Position numbers and translations under genes: made by a program
The notes under the pieces: generated by a model
The model's database searches: none
What the model saw: only the letters and a program-made list of their open reading frames with translations
Told to the model about the DNA's origin: nothing
IMG/VR virus record: IMGVR_UViG_3300008266_000964
Coordinates: 1-48,627 of that record
DNA: 48,627 nt
Strand: one strand, 5' to 3'
Origin: a virus
Shown: positions 24,582 through 33,458 of the stretch, in pieces
Layout: every line of letters begins with the position of its first letter
How positions within the stretch are numbered: the stretch's first letter is position 1

Positions 24582-25645
24582 TGACAACTCCCGACGCAAG
24601 CACACGCAACGGCTGGATCGCTGGAGCCGAAGGGCTCATCAACGTGTGGCGCCTTACGGGCACTTGGGCGGACCAAGTTTGGAAAGAGGCGGGGCTGATC
24701 CCTGACGGCGATCTCGTCTCGCAACTGGGCGGCATGGGCTCCGCAAGTTTCAAAATGCTGCGGCGGGCGAGAGTAGAAGTCGATCCCGCCGACCCGAAGA
24801 CCATCGTTCAAGGCAGTGAGTTTTCGTTCGACGTAGAGGCTCCGCTCGATTCAGGCGATTTCATTTGTGTGACTGCGGGAATCAACTCGCCGGATTCGAT
24901 GGTAGCCTCCGACATCGTTTGGATCGGCACCGTCGTCAACGTCCAGAGAACCGAAGTCCTTTTTGACGATGCCCCCGGCTCGGTCACTGCGGTAGAACTC
25001 GGGGCGTGTTTTGACGACAAGGCTCCGTCAGGCTGGGCGTTTATCAACCGGAACGTAACGCCAACTTCGACAACAATCCAAGAAACTGCTGCCACATGGA
25101 ACTTGCCGCCGTTGTCATACGGAACGGACCTGGCGCAGACAAAGTCCCAGCCGAATCTCATTCTGCACCCGGACCAGACCACGTATCCGGGGTTGAAAAT
25201 CTTTTATACTGATATGTTGGACCTGGTCGCCGACGGAACGCTGCTTCGCGGAACAAAAGCCGATCTTATCCGCCATGCGATCACGTTTGGCCGTCCCGCG
25301 TCTTGGCCAGAGTTGGAACTCGAACTCGCCCCAGGCACGACCGCCATCATCGACTCGCTGGACCGCAACGTGGAAGTGGTGGATCCAAACGGCTTGAAAT
25401 TTCGTGGATTACTCGACATGGTGTTCCCCCGTGCGGGCGGACTCGCTTGGACCATCGGCGTTTCCAAACCCGGCATCTTGGACCCGATCAAATGGAAAAT
25501 CGTTGTGGTCCGCACGGACGCAGCGGAAACGACGTTGACCGCGAACATCACGCAACCTGTGATTTCGTTGGTCAACAAAGACAACACTCCGTCATACGAT
25601 GCCGTCGAAGGCCCACGCCGGAGTATCAATACGATTTCGTCCTAG
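24581..25645 (+). CDS. Tail hub/tip protein, 5' part of a frameshifted gene
   Basis: 354 residues up to the stop at 25645. Beta-rich throughout, with segments like MVASDIVWIGTVVNVQRTEV and IGVSKPGILDPIKWKIVVVR; the last codons (GPRRSINTISS) look like out-of-frame sequence rather than a natural end. In the -1 frame, protein-like sequence continues from about 25612 for another 790 codons. The two parts together (about 1,140 residues) would match the size of a siphophage tail hub/tail-associated protein. Whether the break is a mutation, a sequencing error or programmed is open. Confidence 0.65.
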   Translation: MTTPDASTRNGWIAGAEGLINVWRLTGTWADQVWKEAGLIPDGDLVSQLGGMGSASFKMLRRARVEVDPADPKTIVQGSEFSFDVEAPLDSGDFICVTAGINSPDSMVASDIVWIGTVVNVQRTEVLFDDAPGSVTAVELGACFDDKAPSGWAFINRNVTPTSTTIQETAATWNLPPLSYGTDLAQTKSQPNLILHPDQTTYPGLKIFYTDMLDLVADGTLLRGTKADLIRHAITFGRPASWPELELELAPGTTAIIDSLDRNVEVVDPNGLKFRGLLDMVFPRAGGLAWTIGVSKPGILDPIKWKIVVVRTDAAETTLTANITQPVISLVNKDNTPSYDAVEGPRRSINTISS

Positions 25646-27990
25646 GCGCACGCGGTTGGACGAGCGCAGCGGAAACAAAGTACGTTAAGGCGGAACTGTC
25701 GATACTTGAGGGAGACCTTGAGGCTGCGCTGCACGATGAGTACCTCAGTACGTTCCGTGGCCAAGGGAACATGGCGCGGGTGTACAAGGCGTTTCGGCCA
25801 AACATTTTTGAAGGGATTTACTGGGCGGGCGACTGTTCCCTGCTAGGGACGACGGGGCGCGAAGGTTCTCGCCCAGAAAACATTGAGAATCCAGACCTAC
25901 GAAATCCGCTATTTCCTACGTTCAATTTCGTCCTAGGCGGAAACCCCACGGTCTGGGCGGCGCCGAGCCTGAGTGGCAAAACGTCATCGGTTGGATTTCT
26001 CGCGGAGGAGTCCTACGCTTTCGCCCCGCCCCCTGCGGTCACACTGCGGGCGCTACCGTGGATCCCGTTGCGAGTCGGGGCGGTTGAGGACTTGACGTAT
26101 CAGCAAGTCGCGGCAGAGCAATTGCTGAAACCGCAACTGCATTTCTACGACGACTCCAGTGCAGAAAACATGGTGCTTGCGCCGAATAACACGGGCAATC
26201 CTCGTCCTGGCATTGGCCTGACGCCAGACACCGTTACAGAGTCAGTCATGCTTTCGGTTTCTCCTCCTGATTATTTTGCGTTTGACAGGGACGGAGATCG
26301 CGTTTCTAAGGAAGGCGAGTTCAGAGAATACCATTTGCCGGCGAACATCACGCAGCCGGCGTCCGCGTACTCGTGGGAAGACTTGCTTCTCACGGTGGCG
26401 TACCCGCACCAGCAACGGCTCCGAGTGCTTTTCTATCGCGATGGGCGAACGGATCCGAACGCAAACACTGATGACTGGATCGACTACGGCTGGATGCCGC
26501 CTGCGCTCCGTGCGGAGACAGAGCGGAGCCTAAACGTCGTCAGAAAGTTGACGGTCGAAGAAGATCGGCTCCAAACGTGGTACGTTGCTCCAGGGACGGT
26601 CTTGGCGGTTAGATACGACCAAGGAGAGGGGTTACCGCTCGACATCGCTCCGTTCACCACGACCCCCTCGAATACGCACACGTTCACTCGCAACGATTAC
26701 GATTCTGCACACGCATACGCGAAGCGTCTCGCCCGGCGGTACTTCCGTGAGCAGTCTGCGTACACGATCCAAACGCCACGCCCAGATGAAAAAGTATCGG
26801 TCGGCGGCGAGGACATTCCGCTTGCGCCAGGCCAGTGGCTCAGCCAACTCGTTCTCAAAGACCCCGACTCCGCAACCGGACGAAACAAAACGATCAACGC
26901 ACTCGTTGAAAGCGTTTCCCGCAACTTCGCCACAGGCCGCATGGTGGTAATGACCGCCGCCCCAACGCATCCGGTGTTTTACAATAACGGCACCATGTCG
27001 CCATCGCTGGGCGGCCCGGTGTCGCCGTCCCTGGGCGGAACCATGGCGCAGGCCGTTGGCAAATTGCAGTCATCGGTCAGAGACCTCCAGACTGCGCAGG
27101 CATCAGCGGCGCCCGTGGTTCCTGCGACTCCGATCTCTGGCGGCGGAGGGGGTGGAACCGGATTGGTCATGGTTCGCGTGATCGGAGGCAACCCAATCTC
27201 TGGTACGGACCACCCATTTGGCCGACCATTCATCCGTGCGACGCCGTTCTGGAACGACGACAGCGAACTTCAAGAACTGCCAACTATTCCCGACTGGACC
27301 GCGTTGGACCTTCCTTCGACGTGGGAATACGGGGTGACAAGAATCGTTGGATTCCCTGACGGAGTTGGTATCGGTCAACTCGTGCGTCCGTATTCGCTCG
27401 GAACCGCATCGTGGGACAACGGAACCGCTGCACCAAGATACGCGGCAGGCGCACCTGTCATGAACCGGGCGCAGCTCAACGCCGCTCGGACGAAGATCAA
27501 TTTAACCGGCTCATCAAAAACAATCGTGATGACGCCAGCCACGCCCGCACCTCCGGGGCCACCTGTGTTCACGGTGACCGTTGACGGGACGCCCGCCACG
27601 ATTTCGTCGTATGCGGCGATTACCGCAGGTGCCGAATTGACCCTTTCCGCAGCGGTAGCGGACACGGCGAGCGCAATCGTTGTCACATGGGACGCTACGT
27701 CATTTACCGACCCGAGCGGAACACCTACGACAGTGCCCGCAGGTACATTGACTGCCACCAAACTCGGGGACAAATACACCACTGTGTTCTTGCTGAACAA
27801 CGTTGGCGCGCAGGGGTTCGGCGACGGTGACTATGTCATTGTAGATACGTCAGCAATTTCCCTCACGGATGCAAACGGGGTTTCTCGAAGTGTATATCGA
27901 ATCCTTGGACCAGCCTCGGCGGCGATACTACACAGTCATGGCACATACGGCGCAAGTGGTCAAGGCGCGGCGTTCTTAGGATTCTCATAA
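25612..27990 (+). CDS. Tail hub/tip protein, 3' part in the -1 frame
   Basis: A frame of about 792 codons whose protein-like sequence starts around PTPEYQYDFVLGARGWTSAA and continues without a usable ATG/GTG/TTG until 25771 (MARVYKAFRPN, weak AAGGG upstream). I place the start of this feature where the upstream frame loses coding character; it has no start codon of its own there. Beta-rich, with DWIDYGWMPPALRAETERSL, a Gly/Pro linker around 600 (ISGGGGGGTGLVMVRVI) and a C-terminal Ig-like part (about 640-760). Probable tail hub or central tip protein. TAATG overlap with the next gene. Confidence 0.65.
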   Translation, partial: PTPEYQYDFVLGARGWTSAAETKYVKAELSILEGDLEAALHDEYLSTFRGQGNMARVYKAFRPNIFEGIYWAGDCSLLGTTGREGSRPENIENPDLRNPLFPTFNFVLGGNPTVWAAPSLSGKTSSVGFLAEESYAFAPPPAVTLRALPWIPLRVGAVEDLTYQQVAAEQLLKPQLHFYDDSSAENMVLAPNNTGNPRPGIGLTPDTVTESVMLSVSPPDYFAFDRDGDRVSKEGEFREYHLPANITQPASAYSWEDLLLTVAYPHQQRLRVLFYRDGRTDPNANTDDWIDYGWMPPALRAETERSLNVVRKLTVEEDRLQTWYVAPGTVLAVRYDQGEGLPLDIAPFTTTPSNTHTFTRNDYDSAHAYAKRLARRYFREQSAYTIQTPRPDEKVSVGGEDIPLAPGQWLSQLVLKDPDSATGRNKTINALVESVSRNFATGRMVVMTAAPTHPVFYNNGTMSPSLGGPVSPSLGGTMAQAVGKLQSSVRDLQTAQASAAPVVPATPISGGGGGGTGLVMVRVIGGNPISGTDHPFGRPFIRATPFWNDDSELQELPTIPDWTALDLPSTWEYGVTRIVGFPDGVGIGQLVRPYSLGTASWDNGTAAPRYAAGAPVMNRAQLNAARTKINLTGSSKTIVMTPATPAPPGPPVFTVTVDGTPATISSYAAITAGAELTLSAAVADTASAIVVTWDATSFTDPSGTPTTVPAGTLTATKLGDKYTTVFLLNNVGAQGFGDGDYVIVDTSAISLTDANGVSRSVYRILGPASAAILHSHGTYGASGQGAAFLGFS

Positions 27991-30347
27991 TGTTCCACTA
28001 CATGGATGCAAAAATCCGTCGAAGCGGATACTTGATGTCACACGATGGTCATTTCGTGGACTTGCGCCATCCTGACAAGATCCGCCAGGATAAAATCGCT
28101 GAAATAGAGGCGGTAAAAACGGCAAGGCAATACTACGTTCAAGCACTAGAAGGGTTGTACAACATAACGTACCAAAAAGGTGCCACCGGCGATCCTGTGC
28201 GTACTTTCTCAAAAGTGCAGTATTTCATCGGTAAAGACGACGATAGACTATCCACAGGGCGGATACCTAGCGACAATATGCTCGGATATTCGTTTGGATT
28301 CACGACTACTCTAGTCCCGGCGCAAGTCCGAAATTACAACGGGCATTATCCGACCGTGCGCCCGTATGAAAAAGCAGTTCACAAAGAAGTACAAAACAAA
28401 GACATTAAAACCTATACGCATTTTACGTTCCCAGATGGACCATACGGTTTTATACCAGAGGGTGAGAATAAGTATGCTGTATCTGAGCAGTGGTTATCCT
28501 CCGACGGCTACAACTCTGGAAGGATACAGGGCGGCGGTGGGGTTTTCATCGGCGGGATACGGTACGATCTGACCGGAGCATTCCCGGCGAATGGGACAAC
28601 CTATACGGTCGAATGCGCCAGGACCGTTCAGCGACAAAGATACCTTATCGCTACAGGTGCAACTCAGGATGACATTACCTTTCCGTGGGTAGTTCCGATA
28701 TATGACGAATGGTCAGTAAAAGACATGTTAGACGTAGTTACGCTGTTGCAGACCGCACGGGCGCAACCAGACCCGCACCCTGAAACTGACTACACACGAG
28801 GCTACAATGGTATTGATGAGTATTTGCTGCGTTACCGAAGGTCTCGGCGAACCGATTGGCGAGTCCTAGTTAGCGGCATCTCATTTGGGCAAGACATCGT
28901 TGCGTTCGGCGAACAATTTTGCGACGGAAACGCCATATATTACTATTCTGAACTGGGAATTGGATTGGCGCTGTACCAGTCTGGAGTGATATGGCCCTCT
29001 GGGGTCACGGCGGACTCTGTTGGAACTGCCCCGTGCGGACCCGTAAGTCTCATCCAATCCGACGCGCATTTTCATAAGTCGTACATTCGTGGCGTTGATG
29101 GCAGAAAACTTTCAGGCGATTTTTTGTTGACGGGAACGTCTTGGGGACTTCAGCACAGACTTGCGGAGATGGTTAATTGCCGAAAGGGTGTTTTTGTGTC
29201 CAGCGGTAACTCCTATGAAGCCGGTGCAAGACACCAATGCCTACTGAATACAGACCCAGCAGCGAATCATATATTTCGGCAAACTAGTGCGTCAGTTCTT
29301 GAGGCTCAAATACCGTATTCGGTGGCATTCTCCCATACGGCAGATACACACGGAATCAATATCGCGGAAAGATGCTTAAGAATCCATTGGTCGGGTTATC
29401 CGTCGCTAACCACTGGACAGGACCAATACATACCGTTTGTAACGATGGTCGTAAATGATACTCTTGTTCCAGTAGTTGGGCCTACTCGGGCGGTAATAGT
29501 TCCGACTGGTACTGAGGCTACTTTCATACCTGGAGGGGAAGACTTTACGTCATGCACATCGCAACAGTACCAAAGCGCAGTAAGTATTAACGCCCATGGC
29601 GCCGCGCTGTACACAAGAACTGATGGCGAGTATAAAATTGACGTTTTGACATTTCACGATGAAATCGGGTCGGTCAGTTTTCCGACTTACAGGTCTCCAG
29701 AAAAATTACTAAATCCAAACAGCGGAACATTGCACTACATCGATTACGCAATCGTTGCGTCGGTATATCATTGGCCGTTTTCTACAACAAGTAGCAATTC
29801 TTCTGCAAGATATGTGGTCAACAAGTTACCGGCGGATTCTCCGACTGGCGGAGGAGAATACGTTACCGTGACATGGACCCTTGGCGGACAATCGCCGAAT
29901 CCAACACTTGTGACGCCGACGGTTACAGGGCGGACAATAACGTGTGATCTTCCGCAAGGGTGGATAGCGTACTTATCCAGACGTTATCGCAGCGGACCCT
30001 CTGCGAATGTCGATAACCACATCGGAGAAGGGCCTAGCGGCAACTCACGATTTGCGCCGATGGTCGATGATCCGTCCGCTGCGACACGCTTCGGATATTC
30101 ACACACCTTTTGGTATGACAAGTATGACGACGCTGGCTTTCCAGGAAATGAAGCGAAAGTTATGGCGTCCCGTCCAGACACCGCAGGATCGACGCCATCA
30201 GGTAGGCTTCCATCACCTGGAGCGTTTGAACTTCCACGGCCAGTAAATAGCCAAGTCAATATACCTGCGGCATTTACAGGCGACTGGTATCTTCAAATCG
30301 TTGACACATATTATTGTATCATGCTGGAGTTTCATGTCAGCCTGTAG
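27990..30347 (+). CDS. Large tail-tip or receptor-binding protein candidate
   Basis: 785 residues, the last gene of the late operon. Rich in Tyr, Gly and Ser with short beta strands, for example GVFIGGIRYDLTGAFPANGT and LLTGTSWGLQHRLAEMVNC; no enzymatic motif seen. Large, beta-rich, terminal genes of the tail module are usually receptor-binding or host-specificity proteins. Its codon choice is visibly more A/T-ending than that of the neighbouring structural genes, which would fit recent acquisition of a host-range determinant. No family recognised, so the role is inferred from place and composition. Confidence 0.6.
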   Translation: MFHYMDAKIRRSGYLMSHDGHFVDLRHPDKIRQDKIAEIEAVKTARQYYVQALEGLYNITYQKGATGDPVRTFSKVQYFIGKDDDRLSTGRIPSDNMLGYSFGFTTTLVPAQVRNYNGHYPTVRPYEKAVHKEVQNKDIKTYTHFTFPDGPYGFIPEGENKYAVSEQWLSSDGYNSGRIQGGGGVFIGGIRYDLTGAFPANGTTYTVECARTVQRQRYLIATGATQDDITFPWVVPIYDEWSVKDMLDVVTLLQTARAQPDPHPETDYTRGYNGIDEYLLRYRRSRRTDWRVLVSGISFGQDIVAFGEQFCDGNAIYYYSELGIGLALYQSGVIWPSGVTADSVGTAPCGPVSLIQSDAHFHKSYIRGVDGRKLSGDFLLTGTSWGLQHRLAEMVNCRKGVFVSSGNSYEAGARHQCLLNTDPAANHIFRQTSASVLEAQIPYSVAFSHTADTHGINIAERCLRIHWSGYPSLTTGQDQYIPFVTMVVNDTLVPVVGPTRAVIVPTGTEATFIPGGEDFTSCTSQQYQSAVSINAHGAALYTRTDGEYKIDVLTFHDEIGSVSFPTYRSPEKLLNPNSGTLHYIDYAIVASVYHWPFSTTSSNSSARYVVNKLPADSPTGGGEYVTVTWTLGGQSPNPTLVTPTVTGRTITCDLPQGWIAYLSRRYRSGPSANVDNHIGEGPSGNSRFAPMVDDPSAATRFGYSHTFWYDKYDDAGFPGNEAKVMASRPDTAGSTPSGRLPSPGAFELPRPVNSQVNIPAAFTGDWYLQIVDTYYCIMLEFHVSL

Positions 30348-30415
30348 CCAATTTCCCATTCCGATATTCGAGGAACTTATCGACCACCGGGCGGGGCGTA
30401 ATGGCCTGCGTCAGG

Positions 30416-31078
30416 TCAGTTGGGATCAGACGCAGCCGATGGCGCCTTGCGCACCTGACGGTTTTCGTATTTGCCCCAACCGGCGACTTTCGGTTCCGCT
30501 TTGCCCAGGGCCAACAGAACCAGGATCGCCAGTGGGCACGCAAGCGTCACCCAGAACCAAACGACTTCATTACGGCCACGAGCGCACGCGATGATCTTCG
30601 CGCAGATCGCGGGCGTAATCATCAGCGCAAGCACTTGCACGATGAGATAGAGCATCCAGATCGCCTGGAAAAGCATGGCTGTGCTGTTCACCTCTTGCGC
30701 TTTACGCATGATTTCGAGGGTTTCCGCGTCGGGGACTTGGCGGTAGTAGTCGGACATCCCGGCGTGTTGCACGATCAAAACGATTCCGTACTTCACCAAC
30801 CAGCCCGCGCAGTTCTCGCAGGCCGCAGTGTGCCCGAAGAGAAACATTCTCGGTGGGCACTTTCGCGTCCGTTTGAGATCGACCTTGGCGGCGAGTGCGG
30901 CCTTGATCGCTGCGACTTCGGCATGATCCGATTGGCCGCAGATGGATTTACATGCGTCGTAGCCTTCGCCGGGTTTCCGAGGGCACACTCGTTGGGGAGC
31001 GGCACACCGGTTTTCGCCAACAAAGTGCCTATCGTCAACGACGAGAACGGCTGAGACTTTTCTTTTTGCGCAAGTCAT
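30416..31078 (-). CDS. dCMP/cytidine deaminase-like protein with C-terminal membrane helices
   Basis: 220 residues. The first 110 form a zinc-dependent deaminase-type domain: a Cys-rich N-terminus (CPRKPGEGYDACKSICGQ), the zinc ligand and catalytic Glu in SDHAEVAAIKAAL (HAE) and the second zinc motif GHTAACENCAGWL (CxxC). Deaminases of this kind convert dCMP to dUMP for thymidylate synthesis. Unusually, residues about 135-200 hold two transmembrane helices (AMLFQAIWMLYLIVQVLALM and VVWFWVTLACPLAILVLLAL). The usual PCxxC is ACENC here. RBS AAAAGGATTCACC supports the start at 31078. Convergent with the late operon. Confidence 0.7.
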   Translation of the reverse strand: MTCAKRKVSAVLVVDDRHFVGENRCAAPQRVCPRKPGEGYDACKSICGQSDHAEVAAIKAALAAKVDLKRTRKCPPRMFLFGHTAACENCAGWLVKYGIVLIVQHAGMSDYYRQVPDAETLEIMRKAQEVNSTAMLFQAIWMLYLIVQVLALMITPAICAKIIACARGRNEVVWFWVTLACPLAILVLLALGKAEPKVAGWGKYENRQVRKAPSAASDPN

Positions 31079-31141
31079 GGTGAATCCTTTTCGCTTTGGT
31101 GTGCGGTTGTTCTGCCGGTTGCCCGCACTGCCGGCGCGTAA

Positions 31142-31279
31142 TCATTTCTTCGGGGCCGCCTTCTTCGCCTGGGTGACTGGAGCCTTGCCGCTCACTTTGG
31201 CGACAGGTTTGCCGACTGGCTTCATGCCGCACTTGGCGGCGGCTTTGACTGGGGCGGACTTGGTTTTACTGGAGGCCAT
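31142..31279 (-). CDS. Small Lys/Ala/Pro-rich basic protein (45 aa)
   Basis: A 45-residue frame with RBS AAAGGGAACACC before its ATG at 31279. The sequence is composed of Lys, Ala, Pro and Val repeats (VKAAAKCGMKPVGKPVAKV then KKAAPKK), resembling the tails of histone H1-like and other DNA-condensing proteins. It could bind phage or host DNA. The composition is too non-random to be a chance frame, and it sits alone between leftward genes with normal spacing. The single Cys and two Met are its only other features. Confidence 0.65.
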   Translation of the reverse strand: MASSKTKSAPVKAAAKCGMKPVGKPVAKVSGKAPVTQAKKAAPKK

Positions 31280-31346
31280 GGTGTTCCCTTTCTAGGAAAC
31301 GGGGTTTTCTGCAATGGGTCCGCACACGCAGACCCACGGAGACGGG

Positions 31347-31841
31347 TTAGTTCATTTCAGGACTTGCTTTTGTTTCACGCGGAGGCCCGCCGATCCATGC
31401 GCCTTCTTTGGAGAAGCGCGGATCTTTCGGGAATCGGAGGACCATTTCACCATCTGAAGACTGTGTTTCATCGTAGAACGAATTGTCCGCCCAGAGCGTC
31501 CCTTTGGCGATGGACACGAACATTGCACTCAGGAGCAGATCGGGAACGCCAGAGCAGAGCGTCCGTAGAATCGTTTGGACAAGTGCTTCGTTTTGTTCCG
31601 CCGGGGCCTTTTCGCACAAGAACGTGAAGACGAACGCACCCATTGCAGGCGGCTTCCACTTCGGATCCTCGATACCGAGACCGTCCAGGAGTTCGTCGAT
31701 GCCAGCCTGCATTTCTCGGTGAGCGGTGCGAGGATACGAGTCCATCATCCGCTTCAGGTCCAAGAGAGTGCAGGGTTCGCCTACGTTGACTTTTCCGTCA
31801 ACGAGGCAGATCGTTTGGTCGGGGACAACGGCGTCAGTCAT
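31347..31841 (-). CDS. Phage protein of unknown function (164 aa)
   Basis: 164 residues, mixed alpha/beta with a helical middle (AEQNEALVQTILRTLCSGVP, LLLSAMFVSIAKGTL). No domain recognised. ATG at 31841 overlaps the stop of the RuvC-like gene (ATGA), so the two are co-translated and may work in the same pathway, but nothing in the sequence proves that. Confidence 0.7.
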   Translation of the reverse strand: MTDAVVPDQTICLVDGKVNVGEPCTLLDLKRMMDSYPRTAHREMQAGIDELLDGLGIEDPKWKPPAMGAFVFTFLCEKAPAEQNEALVQTILRTLCSGVPDLLLSAMFVSIAKGTLWADNSFYDETQSSDGEMVLRFPKDPRFSKEGAWIGGPPRETKASPEMN

Positions 31842-32392
31842 TTCTTTTTTCTCCCTTTCGCTTTTGGTTTCACAGGTTTGTGAGGCTGGCCCCAGGTTCT
31901 CAGTGCGTATTCAGCGAGGCATGCCGCATCCGCTCGGTTGTGATCTTCCACTCGGCACCCAGGGCGGATAAGTTCCGCGTGGGGCCAGCGGTGAGAAACG
32001 TAGGCGATCGCTGCCGCTTTTCCCTCGTCGCCATCGTGCGGCAGCCCTGGCAGGATAACGTCTTTCCATTCTCCCGGGCGGACTTCACACGCAGGCAGGC
32101 CGAGCAGGTTGGCGACGTTCCATGCGCAATGGTAAGATCCACCAAAGTTGAAGGCAGACTGACGGCCTTGTTTGAAAGAGCATAATGATTCAAACGCAAT
32201 CGGTGGAACACATTCGATGTCGATTGTCGGCCAGTAGCATAGGATGGCGTCTATCGCTTTTCTCAGAACCAGATGCTTACCGTCGTAAGGCATATCAACG
32301 AAAATAGGCGTCCCGTTTCGCGGAAGGAAACTGATGGAACCCGACATGCCGATGTCCATGCCGATTGCGAACGAGGGGGGCGTTGAAGTCAT
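31838..32392 (-). CDS. RuvC-like Holliday junction resolvase
   Basis: 184 residues with the RNase H/RuvC fold signature: first acidic position in FAIGMDIGMSGSISF (Asp, about residue 13), the Glu in PPIAFESLCSFKQG (about 69) and the C-terminal acidic pair in EDHNRADAACLAEYA (about 149-155). The short basic tail KPVKPKAKGRKKK would contact DNA. Phage resolvases of this type trim branched replication and recombination intermediates before packaging. It is linked by ATGA overlaps to neighbours on both sides. Confidence 0.88.
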   Translation of the reverse strand: MTSTPPSFAIGMDIGMSGSISFLPRNGTPIFVDMPYDGKHLVLRKAIDAILCYWPTIDIECVPPIAFESLCSFKQGRQSAFNFGGSYHCAWNVANLLGLPACEVRPGEWKDVILPGLPHDGDEGKAAAIAYVSHRWPHAELIRPGCRVEDHNRADAACLAEYALRTWGQPHKPVKPKAKGRKKK

Positions 32393-32565
32393 TTGCGCTT
32401 CGTGGGAGTGGACCGAGGCTTAAAACTCTCGCACTGGGCGAGGGGCAAACGTCTAGCGTCTTTGTCGATAACTTCTGGAAAAAACGCCTTTACCGTGAGT
32501 GCCCAGCAAGCCTGGCGCGTACTCGGAGCCCTGTCGCCGTATTCACACTTTCTACAGAGTTTCAT
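32389..32565 (-). CDS. Small Cys-containing protein (58 aa)
   Basis: Begins MKLCRKCEYGDRAPSTRQAC, giving a CxxC pair plus a third Cys and a fourth later in LAQCESFKPR, so a zinc-knuckle is possible. The start at 32565 overlaps the 3' end of the regulator gene by 14 nt; upstream in-frame sequence is the shadow of that gene. The stop overlaps the RuvC-like start (ATGA). A basic C-terminus ends PRSTPTKRK. Function unknown; nucleic-acid binding plausible. Confidence 0.65.
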   Translation of the reverse strand: MKLCRKCEYGDRAPSTRQACWALTVKAFFPEVIDKDARRLPLAQCESFKPRSTPTKRK

Positions 32566-33169
32566 TTTTATTCGCTTTCGCCAAAGCTGCGAGCGCGGCT
32601 TTCCGAGACTTTGTGGCAAACACTTTAGACATGTCAAAACCACCGACGAGTTGATAATACTTTCCGCCTTGGACGGACGTACGGTTTTCGCATCCACATG
32701 CCACCCGTTTATCGGATACGAGGGATTCCAGCATCGTGCCGCATGCGAGGCAGACTGCAAAATTGCCTTTGTCTTTCACTTTCCCCCGTGCGGGTTTTGC
32801 ACGGACAATAGAAATCTTACCATCCGCACCGACTTGGATCCCCAACGATGTCAGGGTATTCGTTGTCTTCGGGGCGGACGTGGATAACTTCGGCATTGGG
32901 GAACACTTCGAGTGCAGTTGGACCTCGATCCCTAGCGAGTGGCACAATCGGAGCACGACTGTAATCTGTCGAAGCACGGTACGTCCAACGACGTGGGAGC
33001 CCCCTAATATCTGAGATAAGGTCGCTAAACTCACGCCGGAGTTCTTTTGTAGCGCACGGTACGATAAGCCCGATACCGCCTGGCAGAAAATCATCGTCCT
33101 GCGCACGTCCTCGGCGCTTTCGACGACGGTGACTGTGGCTTTTTTGGTATTGCTCGGCGCAGTAGGCAT
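32552..33169 (-). CDS. Helix-turn-helix regulator with C-terminal zinc ribbon
   Basis: 205 residues. A helix-turn-helix region lies at about 35-70 (SYRALQKNSGVSLATLSQIL then VLRQITVVLRL), like Xre/Cro-type DNA-binding domains. Near residues 140-165 a putative zinc ribbon follows (CLACGTMLES, then VACGCENR), and the C-terminus is Lys/Ala-rich. A DNA-binding protein with a zinc ribbon suggests transcriptional control. Its first 350 bases overlap the 3' part of a different frame on the same strand (32817-33458). Start at 33169 has only a weak RBS. Confidence 0.65.
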   Translation of the reverse strand: MPTAPSNTKKATVTVVESAEDVRRTMIFCQAVSGLSYRALQKNSGVSLATLSQILGGSHVVGRTVLRQITVVLRLCHSLGIEVQLHSKCSPMPKLSTSAPKTTNTLTSLGIQVGADGKISIVRAKPARGKVKDKGNFAVCLACGTMLESLVSDKRVACGCENRTSVQGGKYYQLVGGFDMSKVFATKSRKAALAALAKANKNETL

Positions 33170-33458
33170 AGAGATCCTGGTAGTGTATCCTGGTGGCTGC
33201 CGTCGCGGGGACGGCTACGGTTGGTCCGATGAGATGTCCGGTTCGACTGAGCGGTGCGACTGCAAGACGTGGGATTGGGTACTCGGTGAACCATTCTAAA
33301 ACGACGTGGGCGAGCGGACGCTTATGCCCCTTCTTGACCACCAGCACACCCGGGTGCAGATGGCCGTACATTCCCGCTGCTGCAATCTGAGCCTTGGTTA
33401 CTCCGTTCAGTAGCGTTTGCAATGACAACGGCGTAGGATCGGTTTTGGACGGCTTCAT
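32817..33458 (-). CDS. Overlapping protein of unknown function, C-terminus uncertain
   Basis: Starts MKPSKTDPTPLSLQTLLNGV with a good RBS (AAAGAGGCGCAGA before ATG). Residues 1-96 read as normal protein (VLVVKKGHKRPLAHVVLEWF, LAVAPLSRTGHLIGPTVAVP). From residue 97 on, the frame overlaps the regulator gene starting at 33169 and becomes basic, low-information sequence (SHRRRKRRGRAQ), so the functional protein may end earlier or continue in the other frame through an A6 run near 33147. I annotate the full frame but trust only the first 96 residues. No family recognised. Confidence 0.5.
   Translation of the reverse strand: MKPSKTDPTPLSLQTLLNGVTKAQIAAAGMYGHLHPGVLVVKKGHKRPLAHVVLEWFTEYPIPRLAVAPLSRTGHLIGPTVAVPATAATRIHYQDLYAYCAEQYQKSHSHRRRKRRGRAQDDDFLPGGIGLIVPCATKELRREFSDLISDIRGLPRRWTYRASTDYSRAPIVPLARDRGPTALEVFPNAEVIHVRPEDNEYPDIVGDPSRCGW

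Noticed and set aside
25303-25611. Apparent ATG start at 25303 for the 3' tail hub frame
   Set aside because: The first 100 codons from there are Arg/His-rich shadow of the upstream gene; no RBS; the coding signal only begins around 25612.
30337-30415. Short leftward protein-like tail (TPRPVVDKFLEYRNGK) directly after the deaminase stop
   Set aside because: No start codon other than CTG and no RBS; only about 25 codons long.
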